This document shows, in pieces, positions 1-5,547 of a DNA stretch of 6,508 nucleotides; position 1 is the first letter of the stretch; each line of letters begins with the position of its first letter. A program made the position numbers and the translations under genes. A model generated the notes under the pieces. The model was not told the DNA's origin, made no database searches, and saw nothing but the letters and a program-made list of their open reading frames with translations. The stretch covers positions 1 through 6,508 of the forward strand of contig JAHELH010000142.1 in assembly GCA_024644285.1 (NCBI GenBank), in the 5' to 3' direction. The DNA comes from Paracoccaceae bacterium. GTDB taxonomy: Bacteria > Pseudomonadota > Alphaproteobacteria > Rhodobacterales > Rhodobacteraceae.

Positions 1-309
1 GTCACGCTGAAGGTCAAGAAATCCAACTTCGCGATCCTCACCCGCCAATCGCAACTGACCGACCCGACCCAGATCGCCGACCGCATCTACCGCACCGCCC
101 GCGACCTGTTCGACCTGGTGGCCGGCGAAGGCCCGTTCCGGCTGCTGGGCGTGGGGATCAGCGATCTGAGCGGCGAGGACAGTGCCGACCGCTCCGGCGA
201 CCTGCTCGATCCGCAGGCCGCGCGCCGCGCCCAGGCCGAGCGCGCCACCGACCGGATACGCGCCCGCTTCGGCGCCGAGGCGATCGTGAAGGGCCGGGCG
301 CTGCGGTAG
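1..309 (+). CDS. dinB: DNA polymerase IV (Y-family), C-terminal part only
   Basis: The reading frame is open from the first base and ends at TAG 307-309. The 102 visible residues match the little-finger (polymerase-associated) domain of Pol IV in style: a strand like LKVKKSNF followed by ILTRQ, then a helix with ADRIYRTARDLFDL and the late strand FRLLGVGISDLS, which is highly typical of the DinB C-terminus. After this comes a charged tail ending in VKGRALR. Pol IV is a low-fidelity translesion polymerase acting with the beta clamp. The catalytic palm and fingers and the start codon lie to the left of the window, so activity cannot be judged. The internal GTG at 118 is not the start. The gene is convergent with the amidohydrolase gene, only 3 nt separating the two stop codons. 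I see no rho-independent terminator between them. Confidence 0.85.
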   Translation, partial: VTLKVKKSNFAILTRQSQLTDPTQIADRIYRTARDLFDLVAGEGPFRLLGVGISDLSGEDSADRSGDLLDPQAARRAQAERATDRIRARFGAEAIVKGRALR

Positions 310-312
310 CGG

Positions 313-1173
313 CTACTCCGCCGCCATCGGCAATTCGCGCCGCCCGATATCGGCGATCTCGGAGATGACGTTGCGCATCAGCGCCTGGAACGCGGCGAAA
401 TTGCCGCTGGGCCGCACCAGCCGTTCGTTCATGTAGAGCGACCGGTCGATTTCCACCTGGATCACGTGCTGACCCTTCGAGGGCCGCCCGTAATGCTGCG
501 CCGTGTAGGCGCCGGCAAACGGCGTGTTGCGCGCCACCCGCAGGCCCGCGGCGGCAAAGGCGGCTTCGATCCGCTCGACGATCTCGCCGCTCGACGCGGC
601 GCCGAAGCGGTCACCCAACACGATCTGCGGGTGCGGGACGCCGGAGGTTCCGATGCTGTCGATGGCCTCGTGCGGCATCGAGTGGCAATCGACCAGGACG
701 GCCTTTCCGAACTCCGCCCGGGTTTCGTCCAGAAGGCTTTGCAGCCGGGCATGATAGGGCCGCCAGTAGTCGCACAGCCGGCCCTGCGCCTCTTCCATCG
801 ACAACTTGCCGCGATAGATCGAGCGGCCATTGGCCACGACACGCGGAATGACCCCCAGCCCCGAGGTGACGCGAGGGTTGTGCGTGGACTTGCGGACGCC
901 GTCGATGAGTGCCGGATCCAGTTCCTCGGCCGACCGGTTGAGGTCGATATACGCCCGCGGCGCCGTGGCCGCCAGAAGCGGCGCGCCGAAATCCGGGGCA
1001 TCCTCGAACAGCAGATCGACGAACGCATCTTCCGACGATCGAATCGCGCGTTCGTCCAGCACCGAGCGCCTGAGAAACGACCAGGCGTAATCGCGCCCGC
1101 TATGCGGCGACGCGAAAATCACGTTCGTCGACCGGACGACCGGTTCCTTCAGGGTGTAGGGTTGCCTGGGCAT
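313..1173 (-). CDS. N-formylglutamate amidohydrolase family protein
   Basis: 286 residues, close to the usual family length. Family hallmarks are SPHSG (22-26), IDLNR (76-80), VDCHSMP (161-167), GDRFG (187-191), HYGRPSKGQHVIQVEIDRSLYM (from 228) and a helical C-terminus. The histidines and acidic residues in the SPHSG, CHSMP and QVEIDR blocks are the presumed metal-binding and catalytic positions. Known members such as HutG hydrolyse N-formyl-L-glutamate to glutamate and formate in histidine degradation. No other hut gene is visible here, so the true substrate is open, and I leave the symbol empty. There is no signal peptide, so the protein should be cytoplasmic. The ATG at 1173 is preceded by a strong Shine-Dalgarno (AAGGAAGG on the - strand, + positions 1177-1184) and lies just downstream of a good promoter, which supports this start. 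A long + strand open frame across the same bases is a shadow. Confidence 0.88.
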   Translation of the reverse strand: MPRQPYTLKEPVVRSTNVIFASPHSGRDYAWSFLRRSVLDERAIRSSEDAFVDLLFEDAPDFGAPLLAATAPRAYIDLNRSAEELDPALIDGVRKSTHNPRVTSGLGVIPRVVANGRSIYRGKLSMEEAQGRLCDYWRPYHARLQSLLDETRAEFGKAVLVDCHSMPHEAIDSIGTSGVPHPQIVLGDRFGAASSGEIVERIEAAFAAAGLRVARNTPFAGAYTAQHYGRPSKGQHVIQVEIDRSLYMNERLVRPSGNFAAFQALMRNVISEIADIGRRELPMAAE

Positions 1174-1192
1174 CTGCCTTCCTTTGGCGCGT

Positions 1193-1220
1193 ACTATAGT
1201 CGCAACAGGTCGGATATCAA
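1193..1220 (-). promoter_or_regulatory. sigma70-type promoter for the N-formylglutamate amidohydrolase gene
   Basis: Read on the - strand there is a -35 element TTGATA (1220-1215), a 16-nt spacer and a -10 element TATAGT (1198-1193). The transcript should start near 1186. That leaves a very short leader of about a dozen bases, most of it the Shine-Dalgarno sequence, before the ATG at 1173. The -35 box lies only 6 bp from the -35 box of the opposite-facing tRNA promoter. Predicted from sequence pattern only. Confidence 0.6.
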
Positions 1221-1226
1221 AAGCCC

Positions 1227-1255
1227 TTGAACCGACGTGACGAACCTTTTATAGA
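1227..1255 (+). promoter_or_regulatory. sigma70-type promoter for tRNA-Val (and probably rpmJ)
   Basis: The -35 element is TTGAAC (1227-1232), followed by a 17-nt spacer and the -10 element TATAGA (1250-1255). The expected start near 1262 gives a 5' leader of about 60 nt before the mature tRNA, to be removed by RNase P. It is the best promoter match upstream of the tRNA. I see no second one between the tRNA and rpmJ. Confidence 0.65.
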
Positions 1256-1321
1256 CCGGCGGACCGGCGCGGGATCACCCGCGTCTTGTTCGTTTGGGAC
1301 GGGACGCTCGCGCGCCAGACC

Positions 1322-1396
<75 letters not shown>

Positions 1397-1399
1397 TCG

Positions 1400-1413
1400 G
1401 CCTTGCGAAAGGC
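1400..1413 (+). other. Small GNRA-capped hairpin directly after the tRNA
   Basis: GCCTT (1400-1404) pairs with AAGGC (1409-1413) around a GCGA tetraloop, a member of the stable GNRA class. It begins 3 nt after the encoded CCA. No T tract follows, so it is unlikely to be an intrinsic terminator. It may mark the tRNA 3' trailer or a processing site within a tRNA-rpmJ transcript. It could also be chance in GC-rich DNA. Confidence 0.35.
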
Positions 1414-1428
1414 ACAGAGAACGCAACA

Positions 1429-1442
1429 GGCGCCCGGGCGCC
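1429..1442 (+). repeat. Perfect 14-nt palindrome in the rpmJ leader
   Basis: GGCGCCC joined directly to its reverse complement GGGCGCC, ending 8 nt before the rpmJ Shine-Dalgarno (AGGAGA, 1451-1456). As RNA it could fold with four G-C pairs around a six-base loop. Its role, if any, is unknown. GC-rich palindromes of this size are not rare in such genomes. Confidence 0.4.
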
Positions 1443-1462
1443 GCGCAGACAGGAGAAGACCG

Positions 1463-1588
1463 ATGAAGGTCAGAAATTCGCTCCGTTCGCTGAAGAACCG
1501 GCACCGCGACTGTCGTGTCGTGCGCCGCAAGGGCCGCGTCTATGTGATCAACAAGACGCAGCGCCGCTTCAAGGCCCGCCAGGGCTGA
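1463..1588 (+). CDS. rpmJ: 50S ribosomal protein bL36 (zinc-less, 41 residues)
   Basis: The start MKVRNSLRSLK and the end INKTQRRFKARQG are diagnostic of the 41-residue alphaproteobacterial bL36, a very basic protein of the large ribosomal subunit that binds 23S rRNA. The classical zinc-ribbon form of 37-38 residues carries three Cys and one His. This copy has only one cysteine (residue 17), so it is the non-zinc (C-minus) type. The ATG at 1463 has a good Shine-Dalgarno, AGGAGA at 1451-1456. Longer in-frame starts such as 1382 begin inside the tRNA and are not real. It follows tRNA-Val without an obvious promoter of its own and ends before a strong hairpin terminator. Confidence 0.96.
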   Translation: MKVRNSLRSLKNRHRDCRVVRRKGRVYVINKTQRRFKARQG

Positions 1589-1616
1589 CGCACCGCCGCA
1601 GCGAACACCGTCTTTC

Positions 1617-1647
1617 GAAAGGGCCGCCCCAAACCGGGCGGCCTTTT
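1617..1647 (+). terminator. Rho-independent terminator after rpmJ, probably bidirectional
   Basis: A perfect 8-bp G-C stem, GGCCGCCC (1622-1629) with GGGCGGCC (1636-1643), has a 6-nt loop CAAACC and is followed by TTTT (1644-1647). This terminates the tRNA-Val/rpmJ unit. On the opposite strand the same stem lies immediately past the stop codon (1651-1649) of the caspase-like gene and is followed by C and then TTTCGAAAG, so it may also stop leftward transcription, less efficiently. Confidence 0.85.
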
Positions 1648-1648
1648 C

Positions 1649-3307
1649 CTATTCGGTGGTCGTGCGCTGGTTCATCACCGAGGCAAGCAGCCGGACGATG
1701 ACAGCCCGCGACACATAGCCGGTCACCGGCAGATCGCTGTCGCGCTGATAGCGACGCAGGGCACGACGCGTATTCGCATCGAACCGGCCGTCGACTGCGC
1801 CGGGCTGCAGGCCGAGGTTTTGCAGCTGTCCCTCAATGAGCGACCGGGTCAACCCGCTGAGGTTCAGCGCCTCTTCCTCGCGCTTGGCCGCAGCAATCAC
1901 CTCGGGCGGGGTCTCGGGCCGAGAGAGAGTCTCGATCCTCGCCCGGGCTTCTCCGGCGAAACGGCCCTGGGGATAGGCATTCAGATATTGCTGATAGGAG
2001 TCCAGCGTGCCGGCCATCACGGCGCGGTCCCAAGCCTCTCGTTCTTCGCGTGCAGCCTCGCGGCGTCTCTGCCGTTCATAATCCTTCAACGCTTCGCGCG
2101 CCGTGTCAGCGTAAATTCCGTCCGGGTAGCGCCGGAGGTAGGCGCGCAGGCTTTCCTCGGTGCCGTCGGCCCCGGTCTCGTTCCAGTAGCGCCGGTCGCG
2201 GCGTTCGTTCTCGAGACGCCGAGCTTCCGCCTCTGCCTCGAGTTCGGCTGCGCGTGCGGCCGCCTGGTTGGCCAGGCGCGAGATCTGGTTGGCGTTGAAG
2301 AACCCCGTGACCGGCACGCCGATCGAGGCCTGCCATGCCTGCGCCGCCTGACGGGTCCGGCGACCGAAAATGCCGTCAATTCCACCGGGATCGTATCCCA
2401 GCAGACTGAGATGCTGCTGGATCGTCCGCCTCTGGTCGCGGGTAAGGCCGAGGCTGTCCTCGGCAAGCTGCGCGCGCTGCTGCGGCGTTAGCCGCAGATC
2501 TTCGACCCGTGCGCGCGCTTCGTCGGCGAAAAGACCGTCGGGATACCGGTCGAGGTAGTTCTCGTAGCCCTCAAGGGTATTAAGTGCCAGCGTGCGCCGC
2601 CACGCGGCGCGGTCAGTGGCCGGGTTGTCGCGCCGGTTGCTGCGCGGCAGGAACGGCTGGTTCGAAGGCAGAAATCCCTCGATCACAAGGCTGCGCGGGG
2701 CATTCCGAGCTGCCTCGGCCAGGATGCGGCCGGGCACGAGCACCGCCCCGGCGATGAAGTCGGCCACCTGCCGCTGAGATCCGCGGATGACTGTCACGCC
2801 CTGCGGAATGTCGTCTGAAAACCGGGCAGGCTGGGTACCGGGGCCTCGTTCGATCTCGGTATTCTCGGTAGCGATCGCAACGATGGCGGCGCCCTGCTTT
2901 CGCGCGGCGATATCCATTACGGCGGTCACCGGCAGGCCGGCGGCCCCGACGGTGAAGGCACTCGGCAGGTTCGCATCGCTCATCAGAAGCCAGTTGGTCT
3001 GGTCGGTGCGCAGGAAATGCCCCGACAGGACCACCACCAGCCGATCAGCGTTGTCCATGCGGTTCCACAAGTCGGCCGCGGCCTGTGCCGGAAATTCGCT
3101 GCGCATGTTGCGCAGCATAACCGTCTCGAACCCGGCATTCCGGAAATCGCGGTCCAGGCTGCTGATCGCGCGCCCGTCGCGCACGCGCGGGTAATTGTCG
3201 TAGAATTCGTTGGCGAAGACGACGGCCAGATCCTCGGCCCAGGCCACCGGCGCTGCGATCATGCCGGCAAGCGCGATCAGCCACCCTGCTATCCGATTGG
3301 TCAACAT
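1649..3307 (-). CDS. Exported caspase-like protein with two peptidoglycan-binding domains
   Basis: 552 residues. A signal peptide (1-24, hydrophobic core LIALAGMIAAP, likely cut after AWA) directs it to the periplasm. Residues 26-190 resemble a bacterial peptidase C14 (caspase) domain: strand LAVVFANEFY, RDFRNAGFETVML, then LVVVLSGH with His97. Where a C14 peptidase has its catalytic Cys (the DxCR block), this protein has VAIATEN (143-149), and it contains no cysteine anywhere, so it is probably not a cysteine peptidase. Two peptidoglycan-binding-type-1-like domains follow (about 288-346, with LGYDPGGIDGIFGRRT; about 485-543, with LGLQPGAVDGRFDANT). Three repeats of the pattern W-x-x-gTl-x-xY-x-x-YL-x-x-YPdG-x-fA-x-xAR lie at about 236-271, 375-410 and 426-461. 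A charged helical stretch (346-375) separates the first binding domain from the second repeat. The start has a strong Shine-Dalgarno, GGGAGGAAG. It lies 31 bp downstream of the PaaK-like gene, probably in one operon. Role unknown; wall attachment or sensing is inference. Confidence 0.8.
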   Translation of the reverse strand: MLTNRIAGWLIALAGMIAAPVAWAEDLAVVFANEFYDNYPRVRDGRAISSLDRDFRNAGFETVMLRNMRSEFPAQAAADLWNRMDNADRLVVVLSGHFLRTDQTNWLLMSDANLPSAFTVGAAGLPVTAVMDIAARKQGAAIVAIATENTEIERGPGTQPARFSDDIPQGVTVIRGSQRQVADFIAGAVLVPGRILAEAARNAPRSLVIEGFLPSNQPFLPRSNRRDNPATDRAAWRRTLALNTLEGYENYLDRYPDGLFADEARARVEDLRLTPQQRAQLAEDSLGLTRDQRRTIQQHLSLLGYDPGGIDGIFGRRTRQAAQAWQASIGVPVTGFFNANQISRLANQAAARAAELEAEAEARRLENERRDRRYWNETGADGTEESLRAYLRRYPDGIYADTAREALKDYERQRRREAAREEREAWDRAVMAGTLDSYQQYLNAYPQGRFAGEARARIETLSRPETPPEVIAAAKREEEALNLSGLTRSLIEGQLQNLGLQPGAVDGRFDANTRRALRRYQRDSDLPVTGYVSRAVIVRLLASVMNQRTTTE

Positions 3308-3338
3308 GCTTCCTCCCTGAAGGCCGGCCGGGAAGCGA

Positions 3339-4562
3339 TCAATCGTAATCCCGGCGATCCTCGATCACTTTACCATCGTTGGGCAGAGATCCCAGTTCAA
3401 GGGGTTCGACGGTGCCGCGCAGCTTGATGACCTCGGTGATGGAGGCCTCGATGGCCTTGGGATCAACGCTTCCGTCGGTTTCCACCTGCACCGTCATGAC
3501 GTCGCGTTCGCCCTCGCGGGTGACGACGACGCGGGCCTTGACCACCTCTTCATGGCGCGCGACCAGATCGGCGACCTGTTCGGGCCTCACGAACATGCCT
3601 TTGACCTTGGTCGTCTGGTCGGCGCGCCCCATCCAGCCCCGGATCCGCATGTTCGTGCGGCCGCAGGGGCTTTCGCCCGGCAATACCGCCGAGAGATCGC
3701 CGGTAGCAAAGCGGATCAGCGGGTAGTCGGGGTTCAGCGTGGTGACCACCACCTCGCCGACTTCGCCGGCCGGCACGGCGTCTCCGGTGCCGGGGGTCAC
3801 GATCTCGACCACAACGCCCTCGTCCACGATCAGGCCTTCCTGTGCCGGAGACTCGTAGGCGATGTTGCCCAGATCAGCGGTGGCGTAGCATTGCAGGCAG
3901 GTGATCCCGCGATCGGCGTATTCCTGCCGCAGCGACGGAAACAGCGCCCCGCCGCCCACCGCCGCCCGCGCGATCCGCAGACGCAGACCCAGCGCATCCG
4001 CCCTGTCGAGAATCACCTTCAGGTAATCCGGTGTCCCGGCATAAGCAGTGGCCCCGAGGTCGTGCGCGGCACGGGCCTGCAGCTCGGTCTGGCCGATGCC
4101 CGCGGGGAACACCGTGGCGCCCACTGCCTGCGCGCCGTTCTCGAACATCATGCCCGCAGGCGTCATGTGATAGCTGAAGCAGTTCTGGATGATGTCGTCC
4201 GGCCCGATTCCCAGCGCGTTCAGAAACCGGCCCATGCGCCACCAGTCAAGGCTCAGGCGACCGGGCTCGTAGATCGGGCCGGGTGACTGGAAGAAGTGCT
4301 CGAAATTGTGCGGAGCTATACTGGTGAACCCGCCGAAGGGCGGCTGGCTGGCCTGTGCGCCGGCGAGCTCGGATTTGCGGATGACCGGCAAGACCGCCAG
4401 ATCGGCGACGCTTTTGACGTCCGCCGGATCGACGCCGTTCAGAAGCGCGGCCATCGCGGGGGCCGATTTCCGTGCATGGGCGATCTGGATCGGCAGCGCC
4501 TGCGCCAGATCGTTGGCACGCTGGTCGGCGCTGCGGGTCTCGAGGTCGTCGAAAAAGCGCAT
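3339..4562 (-). CDS. PaaK-like adenylate-forming (phenylacetate-CoA ligase family) protein with divergent P-loop
   Basis: 407 residues from ATG 4562, slightly shorter than typical PaaK (about 430). PaaK-type enzymes activate aryl or other carboxylic acids with ATP and transfer them to CoA in the cytoplasm. Family features visible: CYATADLG (225-232, the A5 region), YPLIRFATGDLS (280-291, the A8 region with the ATP-ribose Asp), GRADQTTKVKGMFVRPEQV (312-330, very characteristic of PaaK) and a C-terminal small domain with Lys398 in DGKVIEDRR. The usual SSGTTG-type phosphate-binding loop is absent; FFQSPGPIYEP (90-100) stands in its place. Activity or substrate may therefore differ. The frame is open up to 4760, but that would add 66 unrelated residues and cross the intergenic region. 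ATG 4562 has AGGA seven bases upstream and begins a family-like N-terminus. It is divergent from the duplicated hypothetical gene and probably co-transcribed with the caspase-like gene. Confidence 0.82.
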   Translation of the reverse strand: MRFFDDLETRSADQRANDLAQALPIQIAHARKSAPAMAALLNGVDPADVKSVADLAVLPVIRKSELAGAQASQPPFGGFTSIAPHNFEHFFQSPGPIYEPGRLSLDWWRMGRFLNALGIGPDDIIQNCFSYHMTPAGMMFENGAQAVGATVFPAGIGQTELQARAAHDLGATAYAGTPDYLKVILDRADALGLRLRIARAAVGGGALFPSLRQEYADRGITCLQCYATADLGNIAYESPAQEGLIVDEGVVVEIVTPGTGDAVPAGEVGEVVVTTLNPDYPLIRFATGDLSAVLPGESPCGRTNMRIRGWMGRADQTTKVKGMFVRPEQVADLVARHEEVVKARVVVTREGERDVMTVQVETDGSVDPKAIEASITEVIKLRGTVEPLELGSLPNDGKVIEDRRDYD

Positions 4563-4597
4563 ATGTTGATCCTGATCATGGCCGCGAGCCCAACATG

Positions 4598-4615
4598 GCG
4601 GCAATTTGCTGCCGC
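4598..4615 (-). promoter_or_regulatory. Inverted repeat (possible leader hairpin) upstream of the PaaK-like gene
   Basis: GCGGCA (4598-4603) and TGCCGC (4610-4615) flank a 6-nt loop. It lies 36 nt upstream of the PaaK-like start and, by the promoter proposed here, within its transcribed leader. It might act as an RNA hairpin or a second protein-binding site. No U tract follows on the - strand, so it is not an intrinsic terminator. Evidence is structural only. Confidence 0.3.
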
Positions 4616-4629
4616 GACAATCTGAGCCG

Positions 4630-4657
4630 TTGTATGCCATTGCATACATCCTGTAAA
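4630..4657 (+). promoter_or_regulatory. Candidate promoter for the duplicated hypothetical gene
   Basis: TTGTAT (4630-4635), a 16-nt spacer and TGTAAA (4652-4657) form a weak sigma70-like pair. A start near 4664 would precede either candidate start codon (GTG 4681 or ATG 4699). The -35 box overlaps the left arm of the inverted repeat. Low certainty. Confidence 0.3.
4631..4648. promoter_or_regulatory. Candidate operator in the divergent intergenic region
   Basis: A perfect inverted repeat, TGTATGC (4631-4637), CATT, GCATACA (4642-4648), stands out as AT-richer than its surroundings. Its 18-bp dyad with a short spacer is the form bound by dimeric helix-turn-helix repressors; TGTA/TACA half-sites are seen for several GntR-type regulators, but no regulator gene is in the window. 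It overlaps the candidate -10 of the leftward promoter and the candidate -35 of the rightward one, so one protein could control both divergent genes. Confidence 0.5.
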
Positions 4658-4669
4658 AGCCGACGCCAA
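4641..4669 (-). promoter_or_regulatory. Candidate promoter for the PaaK-like/caspase-like unit
   Basis: On the - strand TTGGCG (4669-4664) is followed after 17 nt by TATGCA (4646-4641). The -10 match is modest and falls inside the inverted repeat. The predicted leader to ATG 4562 is about 70 nt. Pattern evidence only. Confidence 0.35.
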
Positions 4670-4698
4670 GTGAGCCGGACGTGGAGTTCAGAGCCGAG

Positions 4699-5547
4699 AT
4701 GATAGATACCGATACCGCAACCAACGTGCTGACGCGGGACGAGATTGACCGCCGCATCACCTTTCACGATGACCTAGAGGTCATGGAGGCCGACTTCTCG
4801 AACCTGCATCTGCGCGACACCGGCGACGTGAACGCGTTCTATGATCGGCTGGAGGAGCGAATCCGCGAGACCGGTGAAGACCAGTGGTTCTTTCTGGTCA
4901 ACTATTCCGCCAGCCGGATCGACCCCGAGGCGTGGTTCGCGTTCTCGCGCCGCGGCAAGACCCTGAACAAGGCGCATTCCATGGGATCGGTCCGGTTCGA
5001 CGCCTCGGAAGAGACGCGCCGCCAGATCGAGCGCGCTGCCGGGACCGAGGCGTTCGACGCCAACCTGTTCGCCGACCGCGACTCGGCGCTGGAACGTATC
5101 TCGCAGCTGAAATCGACCCGAGTGCGGAAGATCGTGCACGTGCCCAATTACACGCGGGCGGATTTCGAGAAGCGGCTGAAATTCGTCGACGACGAGCAGA
5201 TCATGGACGTCGATTTCTCGGATTTCACGTTGTTTCACAGCCGCGACGTCAACGATTTCTTCGATTTTACCGAGGAAAGGATCTCGGCGACGGGGCGGCG
5301 CTGGTATTTCCTGGTCAACTACAACAACTGCAGGATCATGCCCGAGGCCTGGGTCAGCTATGCCGCCCGTGGCAAGCGGCTGAACGAAGGCGGGGCGTTG
5401 GGATCGGTGCGCTACGCAACGGGGTCTGAAACCGAGGAAGAAATCCGGCTGCGCGCGCAAAGCCAGGGCTTCCGGCCAAATGTGCGCAACACGCGCGAAG
5501 AGGCGCTGGAACGGATCGCCGAGATGAAGGCGGAGGCGGCCAGCTAG
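4699..5547 (+). CDS. Unrecognised protein made of two tandem copies of an alpha/beta unit
   Basis: I do not recognise the family. From ATG 4699 the protein has 282 residues, is strongly charged and has no signal peptide or membrane segment, so it is probably cytoplasmic. Residues 19-100 and 159-239 align with one gap at about 50 percent identity by eye. Shared blocks are F-x-DD, M-x-x-DFS, DVN-x-F-x-D, EERI-x-x-TG, W-x-FLVNY, RI-x-PEAW, RGK-x-LN and GSVR. Each copy ends in a helix with ALERI-x-x-x-K (130-138 and 269-277). Alternating strands (MEADFS, WFFLVNY, GSVRF) and helices suggest an alpha/beta fold, perhaps distantly like STAS/SpoIIAA domains; that is a guess. The start is uncertain: GTG 4681 would add six residues, and both starts have weak ribosome binding sites. 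The gene is divergent from the PaaK-like gene and overlaps the nitrilase gene by 4 nt, tail to tail. Confidence 0.75.
   Translation: MIDTDTATNVLTRDEIDRRITFHDDLEVMEADFSNLHLRDTGDVNAFYDRLEERIRETGEDQWFFLVNYSASRIDPEAWFAFSRRGKTLNKAHSMGSVRFDASEETRRQIERAAGTEAFDANLFADRDSALERISQLKSTRVRKIVHVPNYTRADFEKRLKFVDDEQIMDVDFSDFTLFHSRDVNDFFDFTEERISATGRRWYFLVNYNNCRIMPEAWVSYAARGKRLNEGGALGSVRYATGSETEEEIRLRAQSQGFRPNVRNTREEALERIAEMKAEAAS

Noticed and set aside
306..316. Small inverted repeat GTAG/CTAC between dinB and the amidohydrolase gene as a terminator
   Set aside because: It arises mainly because two convergent TAG stop codons lie close together, has only 4 bp of stem, and no T tract follows.
466..1230. 254-codon + strand open frame across the amidohydrolase gene
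   Set aside because: It is antisense to a gene with clear family motifs and its translation is Arg/Ala-rich low-information sequence; an out-of-frame shadow in GC-rich DNA.
1820..2491. 223-codon + strand open frame within the caspase-like gene
   Set aside because: Antisense shadow of a gene with a signal peptide, domains and a strong ribosome binding site; no motif of its own.
4567..4578. TGATC-CT-GATCA inverted repeat covering the ribosome binding site of the PaaK-like gene
   Set aside because: A 2-nt loop cannot form a stable hairpin, and a 5-bp dyad of this kind is expected by chance; no further support.
4563..4760. N-terminal extension of the PaaK-like protein by 66 residues (start at 4760)
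   Set aside because: The added residues do not look like the family, would span the whole intergenic region and overlap the divergent gene; ATG 4562 has a better ribosome binding site.
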